DNA from: DATBIO01 sp036556965
Lineage (GTDB): Bacteria; Acidobacteriota; Vicinamibacteria; Fen-336
Direction: 5' to 3'
NCBI GenBank assembly: GCA_036556965.1
Contig: DATBIO010000291.1
Span: 1 to 30,994, forward strand
Length of the DNA: 30,994 nt
The position numbers were made by a program, and so were the translations under genes. Positions 22,059 to 30,994 of the stretch are shown here, one piece after another. Every line of letters begins with the position of its first letter. The first letter of the stretch is position 1. The notes beneath the pieces are model-generated. The model ran no database searches and was not told where the DNA came from. It was given only the letters and a program-made list of their open reading frames with translations.

Positions 22059-23702
22059 ATGGCCGACACCGCCGCCCTCGACCAGGCGCCCGTACGCTTC
22101 GAGACGCACCCCTCCCGCTACGTCCACTGGCGCCTGGAGATCGAGCCGCCGCTGGCGCGCCTGGTGATGGACGTGCAGGAGGACCGCGGCCTGCGTCCGG
22201 GCTATCCGTTGAAGCTCAATTCCTACGACCTCGCGGTGGACGTGGAGCTCGCCGATGCCGTGCAGCGCCTCCGCTTCGAGCACCCCGAAGTGCGCGCCCT
22301 GGTCGTCACCAGCGGCAAGGACCGCGTGTTCTGCTCGGGGGCCAACATCTACATGCTCGGCTCCTCCACCCACGGCTTCAAGGTCAACTTCTGCAAGTAC
22401 ACGAACGAGACGCGGCTGAGCCTGGAAGACGCCTCCGTCCACTCGGGACTCCGCTCGCTGGCCGCCGTGAACGGCCCCTGCGCGGGCGGCGGCTACGAGC
22501 TGGCGCTGGCCTGCGACGAGATCCTGCTCGTGGACGACTCCTCCTCGGCGGTGAGCCTCCCCGAGGTGTCCCTCCTCGCCGTGCTCCCGGGGACGGGCGG
22601 CCTCACGCGCGTGGTGGACAAGCGCCGCGTGCGGCGCGACCTGGCGGACGTGTTCTCCAGCCTGGGGGAAGGCGTCAAGGGCAAGCGGGCCGTGAGCTGG
22701 CGGCTGGTGGACGAGACCGTCCCCCTGTCGCGCTTCCGCGCCCGCGTGGCGGAGCGGGCGGCCGCCCTGGCCGCCGGGGGGCCGGCGCGCGAGGGTCCCG
22801 GCGTCGAGCTGCGCCCCCTCCAGGCCCGGCGCCACGCGGGGGGCACCGACTACCGCCACGTGACGCTCGCCGTCGACGCCGCCGCGCGCGTGGCGGAGCT
22901 GACCGTGCGCGGCCCCGACGGGGACCAGCCCCTCTCGCCCGCGGCCATGCGCGAGGCGGGCAGCGACCTGTGGGCGCTCTGCGCCCTTCGCGAGCTGGAC
23001 GACGCGCTGCTCGACGTCCGCTTCAATCGCCCGGAGATCGGGGTCGTCGTGCTGAAGACGCGCGGCGACGCCGCGCGCGTGCTGGCCGCCGACCGGGCCC
23101 TGCTCGCGAACCGGGAGGACTGGTTCGCGCGCGAGGTCGTGCACCACGCCAAGCGCGTGCTCAAGCGCCTGGACCAGACCGCGCGCAGCCTCCTCGCCGT
23201 GATCGACGAGGGCTCCTGCTTCGCGGGCACGCTCTTCGAGCTGGCCCTGGCCGCCGATCGTGCCTACATGCTCGCGGCGGAGGGGGTGGCGGTGAGCCTC
23301 TCCGGGATGAACCGGGGGCCGTTGCCCATGGCCAACGGCCTCAGCCGCCTGGAGACGCGCTTCCTGGGCGGCCTGCCGGAGGGGCTCGAGGACGGCCGGG
23401 CGTACGACGCCGAGGCGGCCCTCGACCTGGGCCTGGTCACTTTCGCCCCGGACGACATCGACTGGGAGGACGAGGTGCGGCTGGCGGTGGAGGAGCGCGT
23501 CTCCCTCTCCCCCGACGCCCTCACGGGAATGGAGGCGAACCTCCGCTTCGCGGGGCCGGAGACCATGGAGACCAAGATCTTCGGGCGGCTCTCCGCCTGG
23601 CAGAACTGGATCTTCCAGCGGCCCAACGCGGTGGGGGAGAAGGGCGCGCTCACCCTGTACGGCAAGCCGGAGCGCGCGCGCTTCAGCTGGCAGCGCACGT
23701 AG
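22059..23702 (+). CDS. boxC: benzoyl-CoA-dihydrodiol lyase (BoxC)
   Basis: A 547-residue protein of the crotonase superfamily. BoxC hydrolytically opens the ring of 2,3-epoxybenzoyl-CoA to 3,4-dehydroadipyl-CoA semialdehyde and formate. Visible are HPSRYVHWRLEIEPPLARLVMDV at the N-terminus, the oxyanion region SGKDRVFCSGANIYMLGSSTHGFKVNF (about residues 90-116), NGPCAGGGYELALACDEILLVDD, and a second crotonase-like half (VIDEGSCFAGTLFELALAADR). The length is normal. It is transcribed divergently from boxR, and boxB follows after 19 bases. The ring formula is from the known pathway; the assignment is from sequence. Confidence 0.92.
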   Translation: MADTAALDQAPVRFETHPSRYVHWRLEIEPPLARLVMDVQEDRGLRPGYPLKLNSYDLAVDVELADAVQRLRFEHPEVRALVVTSGKDRVFCSGANIYMLGSSTHGFKVNFCKYTNETRLSLEDASVHSGLRSLAAVNGPCAGGGYELALACDEILLVDDSSSAVSLPEVSLLAVLPGTGGLTRVVDKRRVRRDLADVFSSLGEGVKGKRAVSWRLVDETVPLSRFRARVAERAAALAAGGPAREGPGVELRPLQARRHAGGTDYRHVTLAVDAAARVAELTVRGPDGDQPLSPAAMREAGSDLWALCALRELDDALLDVRFNRPEIGVVVLKTRGDAARVLAADRALLANREDWFAREVVHHAKRVLKRLDQTARSLLAVIDEGSCFAGTLFELALAADRAYMLAAEGVAVSLSGMNRGPLPMANGLSRLETRFLGGLPEGLEDGRAYDAEAALDLGLVTFAPDDIDWEDEVRLAVEERVSLSPDALTGMEANLRFAGPETMETKIFGRLSAWQNWIFQRPNAVGEKGALTLYGKPERARFSWQRT

Positions 23703-23721
23703 CGGGGGACGAGAGGGGGCC

Positions 23722-25137
<1,416 letters not shown>

Positions 25138-25883
25138 CCAGCACCGCCACCGGCGCCGGCGCCGCCCCGGCGCACGGCGCTCCCTCGTTCCAGCGCACGA
25201 CGCAGTCCCGCAGCGTGCGCGCTGCGCCCGCGTCCAGGCGCAGGCGGGCGGTGAGCAGCGTCTGCCGGTCGAGCTGGGCCCGCATCAGCCCCACGGGCGC
25301 GTGACCCAGGCCGCCCACCAGGTGCGTCACCTCGTGCGCGACCACGCGGCCCGCGGCGCGCGCCAGCGCCACGCGGTGGGACATGGAGAGGATGCCGCCG
25401 CCCTCGGGCATTCCCAGGCTCCAGGCCACGTTGGAAAGGAACAGCCAGAGCGCGCGGCCGTTGGCCTGGGCTGCCCCCATGGCGCGCGCGCTCAGGTTGC
25501 CGGGGGGGACGGTGTCCAACGCGATGACCGCTACCTCGGGCTCGGCCCAGGCCCGGTCGCGGCCGGCCGGGCGCCACGCGACGCGCACGTCCGGACCGAG
25601 CGCGTGCTGCAGCTCCGCGCCCACGATCTTGGCGGGGATCCCGCGCCCGCTGTGGTCGAGCCAGGCCACGCGCAGCGTCACCGGCTCGCTCCCGCGCGCC
25701 GCCCCCGCCGCGGAGCGGCACAAGCGATCCCAGGCGGGCAGGTCGAGCCAGAGCGCGTGCACGGCGCCCACGTCCACGACCACGGCGGCCACGGCCCCGG
25801 CGCCGACGACGGCGGCACGCGCCGTCCAACGGCTTGGAATGAAGCGCATCTCCACCTGCCCGCGCCCCCGTCGCATTGCCCGG

Positions 25884-25908
25884 CAGACGACTTTGCAGTA
25901 CAGACGAC
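25884..25908. repeat. 8-base direct repeat, 17-base period
   Basis: CAGACGAC at 25884-25891 and again at 25901-25908 lie upstream of the metzincin start in the 160-base divergent region toward the M48 gene. The period is close to one and a half helical turns. A regulatory role is only a possibility. Confidence 0.5.
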
Positions 25909-25993
25909 GGCGAAGGCGCCGGGGTTTGCGCGCGGCTTCTTTTTACGGACGTCCAACGGGACGGAGCGACACGCGTCCCCCGCGACGGTGTGC

Positions 25994-25999
25994 TAACGT
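25994..25999 (+). promoter_or_regulatory. -10 box TAACGT of the M48 gene
   Basis: TAACGT ends 10 bases before ATG 26010, so the mRNA leader would be only a few bases. There is no Shine-Dalgarno sequence. Confidence 0.4.
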
Positions 26000-26009
26000 C
26001 CATTCGCCT

Positions 26010-27260
26010 ATGAGGCCACGGCTCGCTCTCCTGGCGCTGCTCGCGGCGTGCGCGGCCTCCGCCTCCGCGCAGACGCAGGCGCCGGAGGAGACGCTGGACG
26101 GCTACGCGGAGTGGCGCCGGGGCGCGGAGCTGGTGGTGGACGGCCAGCGCGTGCGCCTGGCCGCGGGCGGGAAGTTCAAGGGGCAGGACGGGGCGGAGGC
26201 CATGGACGACGTGCCCCTTGGCTTCGAGGTGAAGGCCACGGGGCGCCGCGCCGCCGACGGCAGCCTGGCCGCGCGCCAGGTGGAGGTGCAGCGAAACGGC
26301 CAGGCCATGTTCGAGAAGAAGGTGTGGGAGCTCACGGACGAGGCGGAGGCAGACTACCGGCGCGCGCGCCGCTTCTTCCAGAAGTCGTCCTCCGGCCGGG
26401 TGGCCGTGATCGGGCGCCTGCACGAGAGCGGGCCGCAGGTGGACCGCGCCCGCTTCGTCCTCGGCCGCCTGCTTCCTCCCTACCTGCGCCCCGACGACGT
26501 GCGCGTCTACGTGATCGACAACAAGGACTGGAACGCCTTCGCCATGGGCAACTACTCGGTCTACGTGTTCAGCGGCTTGATGGAGGCCGTGGACGACGAC
26601 GAGCTGGCCGTCGTCCTCGGACACGAGCTGGCCCATGCCACCCACGAGCACACGCGCCGGCAGTTCAAGAAGGCGATGTGGATCCAGCTGGCCGCCCTGG
26701 GCATGACCGCGGCCAGCGACAGCATCGAGAGCGACAAGAAGCGCGCCCTGGCCGGGGTGCTGGCCATGTTCAGCCTGATGGCGTGGAAGAACGGCTACGG
26801 CCGCGACCTGGAGGACCAGGCCGATCGCGTGGGGCTGCGCTACGCCTACGAGGGGGGTTACGACGTGCGCCGCGGCCCCGAGCTCTGGAAGCGCTTCGCC
26901 AAGAAGTACGGGGAGCGGGGACAGGTGGTCAACTTCTTCCTGGGCGACCATTCCAAGGCCTCGGCCCGCGCCGTCAACCTCCAGCGCGAGCTGGCCCTGA
27001 ACTACCCCGCGGGGGCGCGCGAGCCGCGCGCGCCCGCGTTCCGCGCCGCGGAGCCGGCCTCCCCTCCCGCGGCGTCGGCCGCGTCCTCCACGGCGTCGGG
27101 AAGGTCGCGCGACATCGCGCGCGGCATGCGCACCAGCGAGGTGCGGCGCCTGCTGGGACGGCCCTCGCGGGAGAGGCGCGACGAGGACCTTCTGGAGTGG
27201 ACGTACCCGGACTGCACGGTCGTCTTCGAGAAGGGGCGCGTGGCGGAGGTCCGGTTTTGA
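26010..27260 (+). CDS. exported M48 family metalloprotease with extra N- and C-terminal domains
   Basis: A 416-residue protein with a signal peptide (about 1-20, ending ASASAQ). An N-terminal beta-rich part (residues 25-100, VDGQRVRLAAGGKFKG, VKATGRRAADGSLAARQVEV) resembles DUF5666. The M48 domain has H205-E-L-A-H209 in a HELAHATHEH segment and the third ligand E268 in DLEDQADRVG. An Ala/Pro/Ser linker (about 340-370) leads to a C-terminal GMRTSEVRRLLGRPSRERRDEDLLEWTYPDCTVVFEKGRV, which looks like a BamE/SmpA-type small domain. The protease probably works in the periplasm on misfolded envelope proteins. Its TGA overlaps the TTG start of surE. Confidence 0.85.
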   Translation: MRPRLALLALLAACAASASAQTQAPEETLDGYAEWRRGAELVVDGQRVRLAAGGKFKGQDGAEAMDDVPLGFEVKATGRRAADGSLAARQVEVQRNGQAMFEKKVWELTDEAEADYRRARRFFQKSSSGRVAVIGRLHESGPQVDRARFVLGRLLPPYLRPDDVRVYVIDNKDWNAFAMGNYSVYVFSGLMEAVDDDELAVVLGHELAHATHEHTRRQFKKAMWIQLAALGMTAASDSIESDKKRALAGVLAMFSLMAWKNGYGRDLEDQADRVGLRYAYEGGYDVRRGPELWKRFAKKYGERGQVVNFFLGDHSKASARAVNLQRELALNYPAGAREPRAPAFRAAEPASPPAASAASSTASGRSRDIARGMRTSEVRRLLGRPSRERRDEDLLEWTYPDCTVVFEKGRVAEVRF

Positions 27261-28045
27261 GCGAAGGGCCCATCCTCGTCTCCAACGACGACGGCCACTT
27301 CTCGGAGGGCATCCGCACCCTGGTGGAGGCCTTGGCGCCCCTGGGCGAGGTCTGGGTGGTGGCGCCGGAGTCCGAGCAGAGCGCGGCCTCCCACGCCATC
27401 TCGCTCCACCGTCCGCTGCGCATCCGCAAGGTGCGCGAGCGCTGGTACGCCGTGGACGGCACGCCCACCGACTGCTCCTACGTGGCCATCCACCACCTGC
27501 TCAAGGGCCGCCGGCCCCGGCTGATGGTCTCCGGCATCAACCACGGCCCCAACCTGGCCGACGACGTGACCTACTCCGGCACGGTGGCCGCGGCCATGGA
27601 GGCCTCGCTCCTCGGCGTCCCCGCCATCGCGTTCTCGCTGGCCACGCGCGAGGGCTTCGACTTCGGTCCCGCCGCCCGCTTCGCGCGCGCCCTGGTGGAG
27701 GGGGCCCTGGCCCAGCCGCTCCCGCCGCGCATGCTCCTCAACGTCAACGTGCCTCCAGGCGGGGAGCCCGCGGGATACGCGGTCACGCGCCTGGGCAAGC
27801 ACACCTACGGCTTCGAGGTCGTCGAGAAGGTGGACCCCCGCGGGCGGCGCTACTACTGGATCGGGGGCAGCGAGTACCAGCACGAGGACGTCCCCGGCAG
27901 CGACTGCAACGCCGTGCTGCGCGACAGGCTCGTCTCCGTCACCCCCCTCATGCTGGACCTCACGGACGACCGCATGCGGGAGGCGGTCTGCCAGTGGAGG
28001 GTGGGGGGCTACGCGCGGGCGGACTTCGTGGCGGCGGCCCGCTGA
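27257..28045 (+). CDS. surE: 5'/3'-nucleotidase SurE
   Basis: A 262-residue SurE phosphatase that removes phosphate from nucleoside 5'- or 3'-monophosphates in a metal-dependent reaction. VSNDDG near the start provides the metal aspartates, SEQSAASHAISL the conserved Ser loop, and SGINHGPNLADDVTYSGTVAAAMEA the Asn and the long signature helix. The C-terminal YQHEDVPGSDCNAV and VTPL segments are normal. It starts at TTG 27257, which overlaps the upstream TGA; GGAGGT (27245-27250) with a 6-base gap supports this rare start. Confidence 0.92.
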   Translation: MSEGPILVSNDDGHFSEGIRTLVEALAPLGEVWVVAPESEQSAASHAISLHRPLRIRKVRERWYAVDGTPTDCSYVAIHHLLKGRRPRLMVSGINHGPNLADDVTYSGTVAAAMEASLLGVPAIAFSLATREGFDFGPAARFARALVEGALAQPLPPRMLLNVNVPPGGEPAGYAVTRLGKHTYGFEVVEKVDPRGRRYYWIGGSEYQHEDVPGSDCNAVLRDRLVSVTPLMLDLTDDRMREAVCQWRVGGYARADFVAAAR

Positions 28046-28073
28046 CGGGTCCCGCCGCCGCCGCGCCGCGGGC

Positions 28074-28964
28074 TCAGTGCAGGAGGCGGGGGTCCTTCTC
28101 GCCCGCCTCCACGCGGGTGGCCAGCCGGTTCTCCTTCGGGGGCAGGGGGCAGGTCGCGAAGCGCGTGAACGCGCACGGCGGGGAGTAGGCCTTGTTGAAG
28201 TCGAGCACGACCTGGCCGTCCTTCGGCATCGGTGTGTAGAGGAAGCGGCCCGCGGGATAGGTGTCGGTCCCCGCGGTGGCGTCGCGGAAGATGAAGAAGA
28301 GCTCGTCCGCCTCCGGGTCCTCGAGCACGGGCTCCAGGCGGTGCTCGCGGCCGCCCAGCGTGAAGACCACGTAGCCCGGGCTCGCCATCTCGTTGACCTG
28401 CCCCAGCACGTTGGGGATGGGGATGGTCTTGCCCGTGGTGGCGGTGAACCGCGCGGTCACGCGGTGGTCCTCGCGGACGGGGTACCAGCGCAGGCCGCTG
28501 AACGCCTTGCGCTGCGGGCTCTCCGGGTCCTTGAGGCGCACGCCCACCCGCCCGCTCCGCTCGATCAGGGTCATGCGCAGCCGCCCCAGGGCCAGCTCGT
28601 CGGGCGCGCCGCCATGGTCCGTGCGCATGGGGGCGGGGCCCGTGAGGGGGGCCCCCGCCAGCGTGGCCTGCACGCCGGGCTCCAGCCGCACGAGGGCGCG
28701 GCCTCCGGCGAGCTCGATCACGCCCGCGCGCGGGGGGGCCGAGCCCGCGGGCAGCAGCACCGCGCTGCCGGTGGCAGTGCCCACCGAGTTCGCGCCTGCC
28801 TCGAGCCAGTAGAGGCCGGCCACGGACAGCCAGCCGCCGTCGGCCTTCAGCCGCTCCTCGCGCTGGCGCCGCCAGTCCTCGATCTGGGCGCGGTAGGCGG
28901 GGTCGGGAGCCGCGGCGCCCGCGGCCGCCACCAGCAGGCCCAGCGCGCGGGCGGTCGCCATCAT
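28074..28964 (-). CDS. DUF1684 family exported protein
   Basis: A 296-residue protein with a signal peptide (about 1-19). The DUF1684 core is plain: YRAQIEDWRRQREERLKADGGWLSVAGLYWLEAG, RSGRVGVRLKDPESPQRKAFSGLRWYP, and the C-terminal DTYPAGRFLYTPMPKDGQVVLDFNKAYSPPCAFTRFATCPLPPKENRL. The last stretch is the most conserved part of the family and contains the paired cysteines. No biochemical role is known for the family. ATG 28964 lies 6 bases after TAGACT, whose first three bases are the stop of the upstream Nudix gene. It may be read from that gene's transcript or from its own promoter. Confidence 0.85.
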   Translation of the reverse strand: MMATARALGLLVAAAGAAAPDPAYRAQIEDWRRQREERLKADGGWLSVAGLYWLEAGANSVGTATGSAVLLPAGSAPPRAGVIELAGGRALVRLEPGVQATLAGAPLTGPAPMRTDHGGAPDELALGRLRMTLIERSGRVGVRLKDPESPQRKAFSGLRWYPVREDHRVTARFTATTGKTIPIPNVLGQVNEMASPGYVVFTLGGREHRLEPVLEDPEADELFFIFRDATAGTDTYPAGRFLYTPMPKDGQVVLDFNKAYSPPCAFTRFATCPLPPKENRLATRVEAGEKDPRLLH

Positions 28965-28970
28965 GGTCCG

Positions 28971-28976
28971 AGTCTA
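28971..28976 (-). promoter_or_regulatory. possible -10 box TAGACT embedded at the Nudix stop
   Basis: TAGACT on the minus strand begins with the TAG stop of the Nudix gene and ends 6 bases before ATG 28964. No -35 is clear, so co-transcription with the Nudix gene is equally possible. Confidence 0.3.
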
Positions 28977-29528
28977 CGCCGGAAAGAACGCGCGCGCCTT
29001 GCGCAGGCCGCGCACGAGGCCAGGGTCGCCAACCAGCGCGCGCTCCGCCTCGTCCCAGCCGAACCAGCGCAGGGCGCGGCTCTCCGTGGGCTGCCGCGCC
29101 AGGGCCAGTCCGGGCGGCGCGAGGACAAGATAGCGCAGGTCGAGGTGCTCGTGCGCCGGCTCCGCCCCGCGCGCCGGGATGGCGTGGACGTCCACGTCCA
29201 GGGGCCGAGGGGCACCGGGGTGGAGGCGCAGTCCTGCGATGCCCGTCTCCTCCTGCGCCTCGCGCAGCGCCACCGTCTCCCCGTCCGCCTCCCCGGGGTC
29301 GGCGTGCCCCCCGGGCTGGAGCCAGCGCTCCAGCTTGCGGTGGTGCAGGAGAAGGGTGCGCGCGCCGTCGTGGGCGACCACGAAGGCGCTGCCCGTGAGG
29401 TGGCCCTCGGGGGTGCGGCGGTCGAACGGGTCGGCATGGGCCTCCACGAAGGCGCGGATGCGGGCGAGGTGGCGCGCCTCGTCGGCGTCGGCCGGCCGGT
29501 GCGAGGCCAGGATGTCGCGGAGGTCCAC
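28974..29528 (-). CDS. Nudix hydrolase
   Basis: A 184-residue Nudix protein. The Nudix box is complete (G-x5-E-x7-R-E-x2-E-E-x-G), beginning at GGHADPGEADGE and ending REAQEETG. SAFVVAHDGARTLLLHHRKLERWLQPGG precedes it and HEHLDLRYLVLAP follows, with RWFGWDEAE near the end. This arrangement with HRKLERWLQPGGH is common to Nudix enzymes of unknown substrate. GTG 29528 is chosen because TAGAAT ends 8 bases upstream; farther upstream the frame has no conserved sequence. Confidence 0.87.
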   Translation of the reverse strand: MDLRDILASHRPADADEARHLARIRAFVEAHADPFDRRTPEGHLTGSAFVVAHDGARTLLLHHRKLERWLQPGGHADPGEADGETVALREAQEETGIAGLRLHPGAPRPLDVDVHAIPARGAEPAHEHLDLRYLVLAPPGLALARQPTESRALRWFGWDEAERALVGDPGLVRGLRKARAFFPA

Positions 29529-29536
29529 GCGGCCGG

Positions 29537-29542
29537 ATTCTA
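29537..29542 (-). promoter_or_regulatory. -10 box TAGAAT of a leaderless Nudix gene
   Basis: TAGAAT on the minus strand ends 8 bases before GTG 29528, with no Shine-Dalgarno sequence. No good -35 is visible. The divergent corA start at 29602 lies 74 bases away. Confidence 0.45.
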
Positions 29543-29601
29543 GCGTTGCAGGCCCCGGGGCTTCGGTGGCACACTCGCCGCCGCCGGAGGAGACTCCCCG
29601 C

Positions 29602-30660
29602 ATGAGCGAGCCTGCCCTGGTCCTCGCCCCCGAGCCCGGCGTCGTCTTCCACGGCGTCAGCTTCAACCCCACCACGCGCACCGCGCGCCTCTTCGGGCGG
29701 GAGGATCTCGACCGCGAGCTGGGCGACCCCGAGGTCTTCTGCTGGGTCGACCTCCAGGGCCCGAACATCGGCAGCCTGAACGACGTCATGGGGCGCTGGG
29801 ACATCGACCTGCGCCTGAGCAGCCACTTCGACGAGCCCGAGGTGCTGCCGCGCATCGTGGAGCGGCCGGACAGCCTCGCCTTCTACCTCTACGAGGTGGG
29901 GGACCCCGAGCGCCACCTCTCCACCAGCCGCGGCCTGAGCACCCTCGACTTCGAGCGCATGGTCATGGTCCTGGGCGCCGACTTCGTCTTCACCTACCAC
30001 CGCGGGCCCATGGCCGCGGTGGACGAGGTCAAGGCGGCGTGCGAGGCCAGCTTCCGCCTGGTGGGGAAGACGCCGGGCTTCGTGGCCTTCCTCTTCCTGC
30101 AGCGCTGCCTCTACGACTACGCCCACCTGAACCTGGCCAACGACAACGCCCTCGACCGCCTGCAGGCGAAGGTGCGGGCGGGCGACTTCGAGGGGCTGAA
30201 CGAGGCCATCTCCATGGCCGGCACGAACATCCTCACCCTGAAGAAGCTGGCCGCCAGCATCCACATCGTGCTCATGCTGCTCGGGACCAAGGTCAGCCCC
30301 TTCATCTCCGAGCCGTCGCGCCAGGCCTTCTTCGGCATGGAGCAGAGCGCGTCCTCGGTGCGGGCCGCCATCGACTCCTCCCGCAACCTGCTCGACGGCA
30401 TCGTGGCGGGCGTGCAGGCGGCGGCCGCCGCGCGCACCAACGAGATCGCCCGCGTGCTCACGGTGATGTCCGGCATCATGCTGCCGCTCAGCCTGGTGGC
30501 CGGCATCTACGGCATGAACTTCCAGCACATGCCGGAGCTGGGCTGGCGGTGGGGCTACTTCGTCGTGCTCGGCGCCATGGCCCTGGGCGGCCTCGGCCTG
30601 TGGCTGGTCTTCCGGCGCCTGGGCTGGGTGGGAGAGCCGCGGCCCCGTCGCGAGCGCTGA
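29602..30660 (+). CDS. corA: CorA-family magnesium/divalent cation channel
   Basis: A 352-residue CorA protein: N-terminal cytosolic alpha/beta domain, long helices (about 200-285), then two membrane helices at the C-terminus. The first contains the signature GIYGMNF (YGMNF replaces the common GMN triplet context) near residue 302, followed by the MPEL loop and a final helix GYFVVLGAMALGGLGLWLVF with a basic tail. It forms a pentameric Mg2+ or Co2+/Zn2+ channel. GGAGGAG (29586-29592) lies 9 bases before ATG 29602. It is divergent from the Nudix gene. Confidence 0.9.
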   Translation: MSEPALVLAPEPGVVFHGVSFNPTTRTARLFGREDLDRELGDPEVFCWVDLQGPNIGSLNDVMGRWDIDLRLSSHFDEPEVLPRIVERPDSLAFYLYEVGDPERHLSTSRGLSTLDFERMVMVLGADFVFTYHRGPMAAVDEVKAACEASFRLVGKTPGFVAFLFLQRCLYDYAHLNLANDNALDRLQAKVRAGDFEGLNEAISMAGTNILTLKKLAASIHIVLMLLGTKVSPFISEPSRQAFFGMEQSASSVRAAIDSSRNLLDGIVAGVQAAAAARTNEIARVLTVMSGIMLPLSLVAGIYGMNFQHMPELGWRWGYFVVLGAMALGGLGLWLVFRRLGWVGEPRPRRER

Positions 30661-30664
30661 AGCC

Positions 30665-30994
30665 GTGGAGCCGGCGCGCCGCCCGCGCGTGAAGGTCTGC
30701 TGCATCTCCAGCGAGGCGGAGGCCTGGACGGCGGTGCGTCACGGGGCCAGCGCGCTGGGCCTGGTGTCCGACATGCCCAGCGGCCCCGGCGTCATCCCCG
30801 AAGAGGCGATCGCGCGCATCGCCCGGGTGGTGCCCCCCGGCGTGTCGCGCTTTCTCCTGACCTGCCTGCAGAGCGCGGAGGCCATCGCCGCGCAGCTGCG
30901 CCGCGTGGGAACGGACACCGTCCAGGTCTGCGACCGGCTGGTGGAAGGCAGCCTCCCCGGGCTGCGCCGCGCGCTGCCGGGGACGCGGCTGGTG
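30665..30994 (+). CDS. TrpF-like (phosphoribosylanthranilate isomerase family) protein, 5' part
   Basis: A 110-residue N-terminal fragment, cut by the window end, starting at GTG 30665, 4 bases after corA. KVCCISSEAEAWTAVRHGASALGLV corresponds to strand 1 and helix 1 of TrpF (usual motif K-I-C-G-I-T with the catalytic Cys), and MPSGPGVIPEEAI to the S-P-R-x-V loop that binds phosphate. FLLTCLQSAEAIAAQLRR and VQVCDRL follow in barrel order. The catalytic Cys is retained as the first Cys of VCCIS, but the motifs are divergent. It belongs to the subgroup often annotated as phosphoribosylanthranilate isomerase outside trp operons. No trp genes are nearby in the visible part, so a different substrate is possible. 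Confidence 0.65.
   Translation, partial: MEPARRPRVKVCCISSEAEAWTAVRHGASALGLVSDMPSGPGVIPEEAIARIARVVPPGVSRFLLTCLQSAEAIAAQLRRVGTDTVQVCDRLVEGSLPGLRRALPGTRLV

Noticed and set aside
28046..28073. GC-rich CCCGC/GCGGG pairing between surE and the DUF1684 gene as a terminator
   Set aside because: The possible stem is short and imperfect and there is no T-tract, so I cannot distinguish it from background GC.
28009..30705. Long minus-strand open frame over DUF1684, Nudix and corA
   Set aside because: It is out of frame with the real minus-strand genes and antisense to corA, with low-complexity Ala/Arg/Gly content.

Overview
The window is one stretch of a very GC-rich bacterial chromosome, densely packed with genes on both strands. 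Almost every codon ends in G or C, so long antisense open frames are common and mostly meaningless. I see no transposase, phage gene, tRNA, rRNA or CRISPR array. The gene set is a benzoyl-CoA epoxidation (box) locus with its shikimate-kinase-like regulator, M24 Xaa-Pro-type peptidases, a thrombospondin type 3 repeat nuclease with a Cys-containing tail, a DUF1684 protein and a CPHDCPDTC-type molybdopterin oxidoreductase. This fits a soil or sediment Acidobacteriota member or a delta-proteobacterial/myxobacterial relative. That placement is inference from gene families only.

Layout. 1-492: 3' end of an M24 peptidase. 493-926: a consensus promoter, several hairpins and a strong intrinsic terminator, read here as an unassigned non-coding RNA gene. 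927-1373 (-): a small RRM RNA-binding protein that seems to start at ATT. 1592-10918 (+): MBL-fold hydrolase, GH13 enzyme, hotdog thioesterase, molybdopterin oxidoreductase, then a tightly packed run of small membrane protein, M24 peptidase, GntR regulator, PlsC-type acyltransferase with a membrane tail, YdcF-like protein and another small membrane protein. 11026-13899 (+): a large secreted nuclease-like protein. 13944-17610 (-): 6-phosphofructokinase, alpha/beta hydrolase, GNAT-like protein, EamA transporter and VOC protein. 17748-19653 (+): two tandem paralogous lipoproteins that carry the residue pattern of an atypical kinase fold. 19753-21227 (+): a polytopic membrane protein and a Spy/CpxP-like protein. 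21224-25137: divergent boxR / boxC-boxB. 25094-25849 (-): a metzincin-like protein. 26010-28045 (+): M48 protease and SurE. 28074-29528 (-): DUF1684 and Nudix. 29602-30660 (+): CorA. 30665-end (+): a TrpF-like fragment.

The clearest metabolic unit is boxR/boxCB. BoxB opens the aromatic ring of benzoyl-CoA by epoxidation and BoxC cleaves the product. BoxR probably represses both divergent transcripts through two TGCA-N6-TGCA-like sites in the shared intergenic region, with benzoyl-CoA as the likely inducer. The reductase boxA and a benzoate-CoA ligase are not in the window.

A second theme is translation initiation. Around ten genes have a TANNNT-like -10 hexamer 5-10 bases before the start codon and no Shine-Dalgarno sequence, as expected for leaderless mRNAs. 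Others, mostly operon-internal or secreted products, have a clear Shine-Dalgarno sequence. The most novel objects are the tandem kinase-like lipoproteins, the unassigned RNA gene, the ATT-start RRM gene and the widespread leaderless architecture.
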